The notes beneath the pieces were generated by a model. It saw only the letters and a program-made list of their open reading frames with translations, was not told the origin of the DNA and did not search any database. Source: Diadema setosum (lineage: Eukaryota > Echinodermata > Echinoidea > Diadematoida > Diadematidae). Taken from it: a stretch of 64,000 nucleotides of DNA. The stretch lies in the NCBI RefSeq assembly GCF_964275005.1, contig NC_092699.1:18838901-18902900 (forward strand), written 5' to 3'. Position numbers and translations under genes: made by a program. Positions 12,598 through 25,687 of the stretch are shown here, in pieces. Within the stretch, counting starts at the first letter, position 1. Every line of letters begins with the position of its first letter.

Positions 12598-13008
12598 AGT
12601 TTGCTTTAACATAACTGCATTATTAAAAGATTTCTAGCAAAAATGAGACATATAGAATGTGTAGCAAAGTATATGTTCATTTGGCACATTCATGCAAAAT
12701 GACATGAAACAACCCATTCCAAATGGAACATTGTCCTTTACATCATTACAAAACTAAGGAGTATAACCAGAATGCAGTTTACATTGTATGCTTAGTTCAG
12801 CTTAAATATAAACATCGCATCAAAGTGGTGTGGACATAGAGACTTTAACCAATTGTGTTTTTTTTCACGTAGGCATTGTTTAGAGCTTCATAGTGAAAAA
12901 TGTAAGGGTAGAATTGCTGTTACATTGCATGTGCATACAATGAAAGATTTCAGTGGACACTTACACAAGTAACTGGCTATGCATCACATACATGTACATG
13001 GTAGCAAC

Positions 13009-13155
13009 GGTTCCATGACATTTTTCCCTGCAACAATTGCTCCTAGCCAAACATAAATTCTACCCACAAACATAACCCTAAGTCCCTGGAAAAAACAAAA
13101 CAAAACAAAAAACAAGACCAGAGCAATTATTGCAGGAGCATATGTCCTGTCACTG
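13009..13155. mobile_element. hAT-like MITE with 8-bp target duplication
   Basis: The left end GGTTCCATGACA...CCTGCAACAATTGCTCC pairs imperfectly with the right end, whose complement starts CAGTGACAGGACATATGCTC. Exact copies of GTAGCAAC lie at 13001-13008 and 13156-13163; an 8-bp duplication and a CAGTG terminus are hallmarks of hAT elements. A second member is at 14217-14431. This copy sits just downstream of the CPLANE2 stop codon, perhaps in its 3' untranslated region. Confidence 0.8.
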
Positions 13156-13321
13156 GTAGCAACAAATGTCAAACAAGAGTGAAAACAGCACAGCTCCATA
13201 TGGCCACAATGTAATATCACAGTGATTATACAATGATAACAGCACAGCGAATATGAAGCTCATGCTACAAGCACAATGACCAGCCCTTCAGTTCATTGGG
13301 CTAGGGATCCATCTGCCTTGG

Positions 13322-16300
13322 TCATACATATGTTGCTTCATCATCTTCACTGTCATTGGCACCTTCACTACCTATTGCACTGTCTCTAGAAACACCCGGC
13401 AGTGGGTGTCCGGACTGTGACACCAAGCCCGACCTAATGTTCCCTGCCAGCACCTGCTCATGGACCCACAGGTACTCGACCAGCGTGTTCATGACAGGCG
13501 CGATGTCATCGATCTCTGCACTGGAATCCCCAGACAGCAGGGCATTGCTTTCTGTGGGCTTCACAACATTCTTCAGTCTGAGGACGGGCACCTTCCACTG
13601 TTCCTGGAAGTCATGCAGTTCCCGCGACGTAATCTCACTCCTATTGTACTGGTCGTACTTGGTGCCGATCACCACATGAAGGGGTGTGTCCTCATTGCCT
13701 GATGATGCCTTCTTCAGCTGGTTACCAAGATCCTCGAAACTTGACCGGTCCACGAAGGAAAACAGGTATATGATGGCATGTGCTCCTTCTCTACATGCCT
13801 GAGAATAATTTGAGAAAGAAAAAAATTAGGTTAATGACATTAAGAAGCATTCACATCTTTGATAGCAGCAAATGCACGTTAAACATCAACATAACTTAAG
13901 ATAAGCAAGACTGACATTACAGTGCAGCAATGGAAAGAGTACACAATGGGACTTAAAGACAACACATCTCAGCCTTCAGTGCATGTTTTGTGTCTAAGAA
14001 GTTAAAACTTTTTATATTTGAACACACAAAACGATGCCTAAATCAGTCAGAAAGATGAAATGGAATTCAAGGAATACTTCCAGTAATCAAGAACTGCCAT
14101 GTAGAGGAACTTGAAGATTCCAGCTGAATTCTTCAATTCTTGCTCCTCATACATCAACTTGTCCAAGATATGCTAATCTACATTATCTTTTATGAATTAC
14201 AGGTCCATTATTGAGTGGTTCCATGACATTTGTTCCTGCAACAATTGCTGCCACGAAATATCTGCACACTAACCAAAATGTAATATGTGTACCTACATGT
14301 ACTCACAAACCCTTATCCTAATCCTCACATCAAACTAAACCTTAAACTTTATCACTGCCCTAACCCTAATGCTATGTTTTTGGAGAAAATAAGACCACAG
14401 CAATTGTCACAGGAGCAAATATTGTGTCACCTTATTTAACAGAATGCAGTTTGTTCTGTCATTAAAAGAGAAAATAATCACATTCAGCAATACCACTTTA
14501 TGCAGGAAGATATGTCATTGTGCCACTGATAACCTGGCTTGCAGTTTACATGTAAAAAAATATACCAAATATCTTGGCAAGCTTTATCTGTACAGATTTC
14601 AGACATGGCCATTACAAACATTTAAAATGATGTCCAGGGTACACAGTAAATTTCTTCAATAAAACAGATGAATATATTAAAAATGATCCCCAAACAGAAT
14701 GCTTACAGCAGCAATACCATTCAAGCTTAACACCTCCCTGTTTACAGACACCGAAGGGCTTCACATTTCATCTATGGGTATTTAGCAAACTCAGAAGCTT
14801 TCACTTCAAAGTTTACATACTCTGACATCACACTTACTGGCTGTATATGATCAAACTTTCTTTTGACACTCTCTCCGGCATCCCAGAACTGAAGACGAAA
14901 CATGATAGGTTTTCCAGAGCTCTTCAGAAATGCTGGCCAGTAAGCAGTAGTGGTCACTATGCCTGTCAAAGCAAAAATATGAAACTACTTGTATATACTT
15001 TTAGCATGGTATGAGATCAAATTGTTCAAGTCAGTTCAATTCCTTTTCTTATTTAACATATCTCTCTGTTCAAACTTCTTCTATAAACCAAAGAAGAGCT
15101 TTGCCATTGGCATATACCACACACAAACACAGCATCTGCTACAGCTCTTTCCCTATTTCCAAAAATCTATACAGATGTACACAGCTTGAAAACATTTTGC
15201 ATTAAAGCAAAACAAGTGCCTGTTAGACTGAAAGACATTCAAACAAACAAAACAAAACAACATCTAAATAAGACCCCCTAAAACAGGAAACCAGAAAAAT
15301 GTAGAGTGTGACAGCTTTGGAAATGGTCATGATTCAGGCATTCAAAAACAAATGGGTACTGCAGAAAGTGAGTATGATGTATTACAATTTCCATCAGTGG
15401 CTGTTTGGAATGTATCATTATTATTTGGTCCTTGGATTGTAGTGTGTGCACACTGGAAAATCCAGTAGAGTGACTGCACTGTAGGTACAGGTATGATTCC
15501 ATCAACATGGTGTAATAACATATTGCCAGTTGGTTTGAGCCACCATCATTTGACACAAAAACACCTATAATATCAATGACACCATTTTATGTGTACATGA
15601 TTTTGCCTAGTAGAAATTTATCTGTTTGGATGATCAAAAAAGTATATACCTGTATTTGCAGATTGAACCCACATAGATGGCTTGGACAAAAAAAAAAAAA
15701 AACTAATAATAATAATAATAATACCCATATAGGAGTCATAAAAGAAGCTCTTACCAGGAGTCTCTGAATGAGTCATGGGGACAGGCTGGCCGGACAGCTT
15801 GGCCACGGTACTGCTCTTGCCCACTGCAGTCTTACCAACCAAGCACAGTTTATATTTGATGATCTGTGGCCCAGCCAAGTGTGTGGCTGGCATTGGACTC
15901 TCCATGCAACCTTCAAGAAAAAAGAAAAAGTTCAATACTCTCGCGGAAAACAGATCAATATGAGCCTTCTTTGACTCTTTGTCTTACCTTTCACAGTTAA
16001 GAAAATGTTTAAAATCAAATGTCTCTTTATTTAATCAAGATTACTAAACTATGAGGTATAGCTCTATCAGAATTGCAAATTTACACTTGACTTGTCATGT
16101 CAAAATTCTCTTCTGCTTTAGATTCATGTGTTGTAATATAGCTGAATTTGCTTGCGAGGGACAAACCTCAAACACTTAACCTATTACATACTATTTCAAA
16201 CCTGTGCTTCTATATTGCCCACTTCACTGTGTAATCACATTTCCAGTGAGAAAACACTTCCACTTTCTTAGTGCTACTCAGGGGTGGATCCAGGAATTTT

Positions 16301-16555
16301 GTAATGGGGGGGGGGGGCAAAAATATATTTCTGGTGCTACTTTCGGGTTTCATTTCATTTTTTCCCATTTTATTTCTTTTGTTTAAAAAAAAATGAAGGG
16401 ACACGTGTCCGGTGCGCCCCCTCTGGATCCGCCGTCATATACTCACCAAATGTTCTTCGTTTTCCATGCCTGAGAATACTGGCAAAGTACTCCCTACCGA
16501 CTGGAGTCTTGTGCCAGTTGTCATGATCGATGTACGTCCCTGGCTGCACAGACAT
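13322..16555 (-). CDS. CPLANE2: CPLANE2/RSG1, Rab-like small GTPase of cilium assembly
   Basis: Four coding exons on the minus strand: 16447-16555, 15755-15910, 14838-14962 and 13322-13798. All introns have GT-AG ends and agreeing phases, giving 288 residues. The N-terminus (NWHKTPVGREYFASILRHGK then RRTFG) matches vertebrate RSG1 exon 1. The P-loop GKTAVGKS is at residues 62-69, WDAGES (G3) at 115-120, FSFVDRSSFEDL at 143-154 and TKYD (G4) at 176-179. The family works with the CPLANE proteins Inturned, Fuzzy and Wdpcp at the basal body, where it promotes ciliogenesis and intraflagellar transport recruitment; this role is carried over from vertebrates. The protein is about 30 residues longer than the human one, with an acidic Ser/Asp/Glu tail ending in ATYV. 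The start is the first ATG in exon 1; an untranslated 5' exon may lie further up. Introns hold a MITE. Confidence 0.95.
14217..14431. mobile_element. hAT-like MITE in the last CPLANE2 intron
   Basis: It starts GGTTCCATGACATTTGTTCC and ends with the complement of GGTGACACAATATTTGCTCC, the same family as 13009-13155. The interior contains a run of CCTAA-type words and ACCCTAATG. The flanks (TTATTGAG and TTATTTAA) are similar but not identical, so the target duplication may have decayed. Confidence 0.75.
16270..16436. mobile_element. GGATCC-ended G-rich repeat
   Basis: The outer words AGGGGTGGATCCAGG and TCTGGATCCGCC form imperfect inverted ends, with a run of 12 G and the phrase GGTGCGCCCCC inside. 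A related copy lies at 38627-38806, in MSP130 intron 2. It sits in CPLANE2 intron 1 and touches the donor region of exon 1, only about 10 bases away. Confidence 0.55.
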
Positions 16556-17154
16556 TATGTCTCTCTACTTCACTGGAATGGCTACGCTGGCGAAAGAAAT
16601 GATATGGGACAGAAGCATTCATTTGTCTTGTCTTGTCTTGCCAAAGATGCCCACAATCAATAGGTTGATTATCATGGCACTACCTAGCTAGGGATGCAGA
16701 CCAATCCTGACCTACTGCGAATATCTTGCGTTGACCTTCAAAGCTGCTATTTGCACGGTACAATTTGTTCTTTTTTTCCCACCAAAAGATTCATAAAATC
16801 TGACTTTCTGTCAGTCAACAAAGTGGATCTAAAAATATAAGAAAATAAATGCTGAAATTTAAGCACAAATTTCCTAAAACGGTAACAGGCCAAGCAGGCA
16901 GGTCAGGCAGGCTGCAACTCAACATCTGCACAAGACACATTAAATTATTTTATCAATCACTGACTGATCATGGCCACGATGGTTGCTCACAAATCAGGAA
17001 CTGATGGGAATACTTCTGACAGAACATTCTGTTACAATTAGATTTTGACTGCTAAACACTTAAAGAAAAACAGTACACCACACTCACACACAGAATAACA
17101 GATGGATTTTTCTGTCTACAAAATACACCATGTACAAATTCATAACGACCTACA

Positions 17155-17290
17155 CTACCGGTACCTAGCCCGTGGGGAAGGGACACACGACGCGGTCGCT
17201 TCGCGACGCCGTACCCTTTAGCTCGGCGTCTGGTCAGGCCGCGGTCGGCTGGGAGAGGTCGAGGGCCGGGCCGAGGGAAGGACTGCTTGT
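17155..17290 (-). promoter_or_regulatory. GC- and CpG-rich patch, possible CPLANE2 promoter or 5' exon
   Basis: This is the only clearly GC-rich, CpG-rich stretch in the AT-rich DNA upstream of CPLANE2, about 600-740 bases above its start codon. Words such as GCGGTCGCTTCGCGACGCCG are dense in CpG. No long coding frame continues into the gene, so a promoter or an untranslated first exon is more likely than an extra coding exon. This is inferred from composition only. Confidence 0.35.
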
Positions 17291-17299
17291 AAAAACAAA

Positions 17300-20200
17300 A
17301 GTTTGAAATACCACTGAATACAGCACACTGAAAAGCAATTGAAAATATCATACCTCACAAGTGGCTCCGTCTAAAATCTACTTTTCTGGGACCCTTACAG
17401 TGTGCAGCACTTTTAAGTGAAACATGGCTCAAATCTGCGTGTACGTTCGGTAATTCGGATCGCTATCGGAGAGCTGTACGGTGCTGCTGGGCGGCTTCAG
17501 TGCAGCAGTGTGTACGGTATAGTGAATATGCGCTCTGCAGGATCTGTAGTACTGTACCCACCTTGTACACTGTACGTTGAGTCGACTACGGAGTACTTAG
17601 TACATGTACTGTAGTTGTAAAAACGTAAGCACACAAAGACACAAACCCAGTTTGCTGCCCTCACTTGTCGTGGCGCAGAATGAAAGGGGTTTTCCCTTTC
17701 TTTGAACTGCGTCTGAGCAATCAATCTTGTACGAGATGATACCATGCAGGGAGGTGAGACAGGTTTTTCTTCTCACTTCCCTGACGATACGTTTTTCATT
17801 TCGTTCTTTATTTCTAGTCAAAGAATTCGTCATTCACGTATCGGGTGGAATATGAACAGGGAAAAAAACATGCCACTAAGAGCGAAAAAGCTAAGCAGAA
17901 AATAAGCTGCCAGATTTCATTAAACAGGCAATACGCACCAAGGGGCAGTAGAACCCCCCTCCCGACATTGTCATCGTGTGCCCGTTATTACCATACAAAT
18001 CATACTTTTGGAAGCACATAAAATGTGACATTAAAAATGTTATCATACATGATTACCCCCCCCCCCTCCCCCCACAAAAAGAAAAATGCTTCAAACATAG
18101 TAATATGATATTGCGAGAATCAAGGGCACATGGAGCAGAAGGGAACCCTCTAGTCTTGTTCTCCCTAACCATTCAGAAAAAAACGGATTTAACCATTGTT
18201 TATTGTCATTTTTAAGACGATATTTACACACAAAATACTTCAAATCTCCTCTATATTTAACCACAAATAAACGATAAAGTATACAATGCATGAAAATGCA
18301 GTAATCTTAGACAATAATACAAGAAACGTACAATTGTAAACACTTCTGTTGAAATTGTACATAATAATTATTATATTATTATTTCTCATACCTGTAAAAT
18401 TTTATGGCCCCTTAAAATTAAAATTTTGTTTTAAAGACAAAGTATGAATCTTTGGTACTAACGAGAATCGTCAATTTCCATGATACCCAAGTGTGCTTAT
18501 AATATGTTACTTGAATGTTAAAAATAATCAAGTTTTGAAAATTGATTACAACTGTGTGATTTACATTCTTACCAACTCTACTGTTATGTAACTATGTTTT
18601 GTATTAATTTGATAGAGTGTACCACATACATAACGTTTTTAAATGAAAATACAAATTGACATATTTGACTATGAACCATATAGGCGCTCTAATTATAAAA
18701 AAAAATACATCAAGATATGATAGTATAGTTTCAGGTTTTACATGAATGGGAGCCCCTTTCTAAATCACGGGCTTTTATAACATGCTGCTGACGCCGATAA
18801 CAATGACGATGAATGACGATGAATGGAGATAAACACTTATGATTGTCTATCAAAATATTATGTATCAACAAGCCTTAATAGTTACGTCGAACTGAATCCT
18901 TTCTATTCAAAAAGGGCGTTAAGGTTCCTTGCTTAGTAGTTAGGGAAAAATATTCACGCTATTGACAAGAGCCCTAAGAGAGACTTGACGTTCACCTGTG
19001 AGTACAAAGACAAGTTCAACGTCGCTGTTACCTCCCCGTGGTGCGTCATAAATGAAAAAAAAAAAAAAAACAAGTCTTCGGACTCCACGGGCAATTACAT
19101 GATTATTCTCCTTCACAGCCTACCTATACACGAACTACAATTCACTTGTACTACTGTAGGGTCAAGAGAAAAAGATTTATAGTGCTCTCGTACTCCAGTG
19201 GAACCCTGCCCAAGTGTCTCCTTAGGGACTACAATATGTTCCTTCATTCCCAATAATGAGTACTAATGATCCCTACTGAATAATATGATCATTGTATTTC
19301 TGGAAAACAATGAAATGACCTAAGTTTTCTTGTGGCCAAAATGGACCATCCGTGGCACCACCTTGAACAAGTGTAAAGCTTCCCATAAATGAGAGGTCTT
19401 CACACATAGGCCTATCGCTTGAGCGGGGAAAAGGTCTGGTCCTTATAGCAATCAGTGTGAATTGGATGGTCAATTCTGCGTCTCCTGTTCCTATTAATGA
19501 CTCTTGTCGAAGTTGATCTGTGTCTGATTTTTCGCGTTAAAATGAAATGACAGCGCTAATTCTCTCAATTGCCCAAACGTATATAGTCTTTACGACGAAC
19601 AGTGTCTACATGCAACATGACGTGAATCTACTCTTTCTGGAACTGGAGAAGAAGATTTTAGAGATTTGATAGACCCTGGACCTTTAGGGAACTTGGGGGC
19701 CCTGTCATCCAAATCGTTTTAACTTCATGTACCTTGGAACACACTTTGAAACACGTGCTCTAAGAATGATTCCTGAAAGTTGATGAAACTCGACAATCCG
19801 TGATAAGAAGAATGTGAATGTGTAAACATTAACGACCGACGAAAGACGAAAGAAGATGACAGGGGCTTACCTAAGCCTGTGGCTCATGTGACGATGCATC
19901 AGATAACGTCACGGACTGACACGACCTATCAGAGCCGCAGCCTACACTGTGACCCGGTCCCGAGAGGTAGGGATGCCTACGTCAATGCTGTGACTGGCCA
20001 ACCTGTCATCCAATGTTGTATGACGAGGCCGAATTCATATTTTGGAAACCCCCGCATGGTACGTTACGGTTCAGTTGTGTATTTTGTGAAAATCATGGTG
20101 ATCAACTATAGTTTCCTGGCAATCTGCCTAGTTTTCGCATGAATGACATAATCACATGATAGTGAAAATGATTTTGGAAACGTCCGAAAAAGATATAATA

Positions 20201-20718
20201 TTCATAATTTTGGTCTATGTTATCTAACAGAATGGTCAAAACGACGATTCAATGTATTCCATGACCAGTGCACATGTCTTATACATTATGTAGACATGGG
20301 GCAAAATTATTTCTGGTACATCCAAGTGAAGTTTTCGTCTAACAGTTCGAAATAATTATTTAATGAATAGGACTCTGAACAACACGAAATGTTTTCTTTC
20401 ATTTAGTTTTGGTCAAGTTTATTTAAAGTGAGTTAATATGTTCCATGCATGCATAAATAAGTCTAAACATGATCAGTAATGAAGAGGACTGCGAACATCA
20501 GCACGAAAAAAAAAAAAGTGAAACTGCTGTCGGCGGGCGATACACAGCGCTTTTGATTCATAGTCCTTGATGTGGTTCATATGGAATTCTATTTTCTCTC
20601 TAGCATGATAAGGGGTTAGATGACTTAAGATCAATTATCTTCATAGAGACAAGCTTTTACAGTTATCATGGTTCAAATTAATATGTATGATTTAATTAAT
20701 GTAATCAAACCGAATATA
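17300..20718. other. Intergenic DNA without recognised features
   Basis: Between the divergent CPLANE2 and MSP130 genes. AT-rich, with scattered homopolymers (C at 18057-18073, A at 19056-19071) and short TAAT-rich patches near 18360. No exon, RNA gene or element with clear ends was recognised. Confidence 0.5.
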
Positions 20719-21681
20719 CACTCAGCAAAAAGAAAGTAACCACTTTTTCGAGTTCAAAATTTTCATAGAGGATTTTGATGAAAATCAATGTATTATATAC
20801 CATATTAAAGATAATTTAATTGGCTATCAACCTAGTAGGTCAATATAAAAGGAAATTCACGCATGAGTGAACACATTTGTTTTTGTCCTCCAAGGCACAA
20901 AAGTAAAAATTGCAAATATTGACATAAATTGTCTTTCATTTGCAAATGCCCTTTAAGATAACAGTTATAACAAAAGACCGGTTTAACACAATAAGATACA
21001 TGAATGAAATAGGAGAAACAAGTTTGCGTTCTCTTTATCTCTTTATAACCTCACACGAAATCACAGTGGGAAACTTAAGGCAGAAAATAAGAATTTTCTC
21101 TCAACTCAAACTTCAAATGACATAGGGAGTAAGGGCACAAAGATGATTAAATGATTCAATTTAGTAATTTAAGAATTCATGACACAAATTCAAGAACCAA
21201 ATATAATTTACAATTTTCCTAATTTGAGAAATCAATTCAAAATTTTACCATATTTCTTAATGTTGCTTCTTCTCATTTGAATTTGGATTCGACAGAACAT
21301 TCTTCATTTTCCTCCATTATTTTTTAGCCCTTATTGATCTTTTGGGCTTCAAATATATTATAGAGATCATAGGTATATTTTTGCAACTGAATCCATGCTC
21401 TTTAATGTGTTAAATTTGTCTTTTGTTCATATTATTACAATGATGAGCATTTATGCAAGAATGACAACTTGATCATTTTTGCAATTTTCACTTTTGTGTC
21501 TTGGAAGAGAAAAACAAATGTGTTCACTCATGGGTAAAGTTTCCTTTTTATTGACTTATCAAGTTGATAGCCAATCAAATTATCTTTCATTGTGGCGTAT
21601 AATACGTTAACATTTCGCCAAAATGTCCATGAGAAATATAATCTTGAAAAAGTGTTTACTTTCTTGTTTTGTTGAGTACTT
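20719..21681. mobile_element. Non-autonomous DNA transposon with about 230-bp TIRs
   Basis: The left end CACTCAGCAAAAAGAAAGTA pairs with a right end whose complement reads GTACTCAACAAAACAAGAAA. The similarity continues through ACTTTTTC, TTGGCTATCAAC and GAGTGAACACATTTGTTTTT for about 230 bp on each side. The total is about 960 bp. The central 500 bp are AT-rich without a transposase frame. The terminal sequence and a probable TA target fit the Tc1/mariner group. Divergence of the arms marks it as old. Confidence 0.8.
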
Positions 21682-21922
21682 TGCGTTCAAAGCCTGAATC
21701 CCGTAAAGTTTACATTCTATGCATATGATTATGATAAGATGATGACGCGAAGAAGAACCTTTCTAAAAGGGAAACACGCTATCTCATTGCGGCTCGATTG
21801 CTGAGTAAGATACAACAGCGGCCTTCGACTCGGCCATCGACCATGTGACAATGTGGTTAGCGTCGACCGGGGGACAAGATTAGTCGAGAACACGAGGGAA
21901 CCTCGCCCCAGACCAGACAGCG

Positions 21923-21939
21923 GGTTGCCAATGGCAACC
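21923..21939. promoter_or_regulatory. Perfect palindromic RFX X-box
   Basis: GGTTGCCAATGGCAACC is a perfect inverted repeat of GGTTGCC around AAT and fits the RFX consensus GTNRCC-N(0-3)-RGYAAC. RFX factors drive ciliary genes. The nearest ciliary gene is CPLANE2, whose start codon lies about 5.4 kb away, divergently. A distal enhancer role is possible; proximity alone does not prove it. Confidence 0.55.
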
Positions 21940-22118
21940 TTAATGACTTTGGACCTGTGTGCGTCTTATTCATGCCACAGAAGTAACTGACTATTAGTCA
22001 CGTTTGCCTTTAGTGGAGATGAAGTCAATATTGTTTCATGAGATGGAGATAGGAGAGGGTATGTGTGCATCTGTGTATGTGTTACTATGTTTATACGCAT
22101 GTGTATGTGTTACTCCGG

Positions 22119-22142
22119 GTGTGTGTGTGTGTGTGTGTGTGT
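22119..22142. repeat. (GT)n microsatellite
   Basis: About 24 bases of uninterrupted GT, preceded by ATGTGTATGTGTTACT-type half repeats from 22070 on. Confidence 0.9.
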
Positions 22143-25100
22143 GGTGTTTGTGCAAGTTTAGGGGAAGTTGACAGGCCTAAGGGAGGAAGAACAGGGTGAA
22201 GGGGATAGAGCAGTCGGAGAGGTACCAGGGTTAAATAGGAGGGGCAACTGCGGAGAGCTGGGGAGGGGGTTACGCTGGAATGGGCTAGTATGATTTCATC
22301 GTTTTCTGTGCATTTTCATTTCAGTTGTTATCACTTAAACAAATAAGATGCTCGGTGTTTTTATTGTCAACCTTTGATTTTTATATACTTTTACTGCCAA
22401 AAAGGAAGATATTTTTGTTAACTGTGTCCAAATGATGAAAATATTTTGTTGTGTTGTACAGAAATAGCAGTTTAGATTACTGTTCTTATATTATGTGAAT
22501 GGAATTGAAAAATGCCATTGAAAAAAAGTTTTGGTGTGTTTTCAAACAGAGTAAAGGAAGTAAATGATAGGGTAGGGGAGGAAATACAATTAGAAATGCT
22601 AAACTTTCGAAAAAGGTGATATCTAAACGCTTGGTGTACTCCATTTTTTTTTTATGGGAACGGTTTCCGGTTCCTGATGTAACAGTAAACAGTAAACCAT
22701 TAAAACTATCGACGCTTTTTCGACAAATTGTATCTGTTTAACAGTCGTTACCCTTCACTCGGATGAATACATTTATTGAGAGCAAAGGCCTTGTCTGGAA
22801 GCATACAAAATAGCAAAGTAAACATAGCAAATCGTGCAGGTCTAGGCGTGTTTTAATTAAAAATGGTTTCATCTAAATGTTTGCTTTAATATAATGTTAA
22901 ACACAACAACACATCAGGAGTTAAAATTATCAATTTCAGTTTAAAATAATTGGAGAAATCAGTAGTTAAAACATATTTTGCAGAGAATTTCGTCTGAGCA
23001 AATTATCATGGTTAGACTACAAATAGCAAGCAAGATTACACATATCATAATACACGACCAGTAGCTTGACTAAATCTCCCTCTCGCCCCCTTCCCTCATT
23101 CATCCTTACCATTGTCTTCCTTTCTCTTTGCCCTCCAAAGAATGCCATTATGTAATCTTACTTTAGTCAGGACGAATTAATTTGTAGAAGTGGAATTGTA
23201 GACTCTTATATACAAACATACAATATACACGCGAGCATATGATACACATACAAAACATATCTCGGTGTTTCACCAACTTAAAAAAAAAAAAATGTTCAGG
23301 CTTAACCACAATGCCAGAAGTAAATGGGTGCTTCTTTACACATGTGTCAACATCCGCTGTGAACTCGACATGGGTAGGGGACAAAGAACCTAATACCGAA
23401 GAGGAAAAGTGTGATTACCCCTGATCCGGCCAATGATCCCCAAGCATAGCCCGTAGGCGAAAAAATAGGTTCTGAATTTCTTCTGCGTATCAGACTTTCT
23501 GCAACATAATACACTATAAAAGATATGCGTGTATGACCAGTGGACAGCTTTGTACTTAATCATAATGCGCATTGCTTCAATTGCTGTGTTTGGAAGCAAG
23601 CTTTGTACGGACAGTGACAGTAATAATCACACGATTTCTCATCACTATTGTCTCATTTATTCGATGAATCTGCATCGTCACCTATAGCTAGTGTCGAAAA
23701 TAACGCTCTCAATCATTAATAAGAAACCTTACGAATTTATTCAAATTAACAATTATTTTACCATGGGGCAAGAATCTATCCTTTTCAACCACCATCAGAC
23801 CTGTTATCGAATAAATAAGTTTTCGGAATGCATTTTCCGTGTTTTGCTTGTTACTGTGTTGGACAAGTCTTGGGCAAAGGGGCGTCATCAACAACATTAC
23901 CGTTATGAAAAGAATACGTTAGGACCTACTAACTGCGGTTCGCCGACATAAAATTAAGCACTCGAAACTTTATGGTAAGGCATGAAAGATATATACACCT
24001 TCTTCTTGATACGAGGATACACATTAATATAGAAAAAAGTAAGGCAATCAACCAGATTTAGCTTGTTCAATAATTAGTGTCATTAATGAGTTTTTCATTG
24101 ACAGTACTCCTTTCAGACATACAGTTTGAATTTGCTTTGCATACACCTTTTGTTCTTACTTAAGCTAAGCTTCAATGAAACCTTGAAGATAGATTTTGGC
24201 GCTGTCATATATATAGATAGCAACACAAAAGAACTTATCATAATAACGTGGATTCATACTTGCTAAGAGTGTTTTAATAACGCCACACAAGACTGGTGTC
24301 ACATCACAACAAACAGAGCCAAGCTCTATACATTTAGTAGAAAGCTATCGACATTCATATTCATCGCACGCCTAATGTTGTTGTGCGGAAACGGACCATG
24401 CTCCTGTTATTGTCATAATCATACCTCTCAAATCTTCAATGAAACAGTATGACGTGATTAATGATCCTACAATCTATTGGCAGGATAGCTATGAGCTTTC
24501 CAGGAGTTCGACTCGTGCGATTTTGATCGTAGCTGGGGCTAAAATTCTCATATAGCTCCTGGGAGATCAACAGTCAGTCTGTTTGACATAAAACTTGTAT
24601 ATTCGATGTACTCTATGCTTATGTGCTGAACAGACCACAAACTCTAGGCCTTGATTCAACATCTCGTCAATTCTGAGTCAACCACCGCCAACTGAGTCGT
24701 ATTAAGTTGGCGATGTTGTATCTGCGTAAAGGCAGGCAACCACTGTCAGTGTACATCAACAAACTTTGTATATGTATCACACTCATGCTTACCGCAACCA
24801 GCACTAACTGAGATTACAGTCGATTATCTGATGGACGCCATACGCATTTTCGGCCGGAACGATGTGCGTCTGATGTGCAGTAACTCGAACCAATCCGAAG
24901 AGCAGGCAGCTTTCCTAATTCATTAGAATTGCACGTCTTATTGCAATAAGTAATGGGTTTACGAATACGCATTGTTCTCTTTGTAACGGACCTTATTCAA
25001 AAGCAAAGTATGTGGAACGAACAAAAGCGTGGATCGTGCTGTAACAAGGTATACACAATTCTTTTGATAACTTAGGAACGGAATATTACATAAGAATCAT

Positions 25101-25687
25101 AAATTGACGGAAACAAAACAAAAATATTGTTTCATCAGTAGGATTATTTACCATCAGTATCCTTTCCGTTCACTCTCGGGAAATTTTGAACCCTTTGTTA
25201 ATGTAGTATATACGACACAATATGAACTACACGTGAAACTGAACATAAACTCTAATCTAGTATTTGAGGAGGAACATACGATAACAGTGATTATGTACAA
25301 TGTAATTGAATTAACATTGTGATCAATATTGTTGTTCTTAATGTCAGTTCATCTCATCTCTGTCAGTTCATCTTCAACAAGAAAATGTTATTTTTACTTT
25401 ATTCTGCCCATGCGCAAAGTGGAACTGCAAAATGGCTTTTTGTCCTGAAATGTAGACAGTTTGGGGATGTACACGCTTTTTAATCGTTTTTACATAAAAA
25501 CTCACACAGATGACTGAACTCTGCTTCTGTTGTTGTGAACTCTCTTTTCTTTCATTCTGAAGAAAGAGATTCTGAAAAATGAATAAACTGAACAGAAATC
25601 TCTTATTTTTCTTCCCGACTTCTTGCATTTACCATGGTTTAATGTCTTGGAAGAAAAAATTGCACGACAAAAAGGAACTTAAGGGTC

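Larger units (their letters stand above)
21682..25687. other. Intergenic DNA with one X-box and a (GT)n tract
   Basis: Besides the X-box at 21923-21939, within a GC-richer patch at 21770-21960, and a GT microsatellite at 22119-22142, I see no gene or element with defined ends. The CpG content of the 21770-21960 patch is higher than its surroundings, so it may be a regulatory element. Confidence 0.5.

Noticed and set aside
24916-24925. TAATTCATTA as an Alx1 site controlling MSP130
   Set aside because: Alx1 prefers paired TAAT half sites with three bases between, here there are two. One such word in AT-rich DNA is expected by chance.
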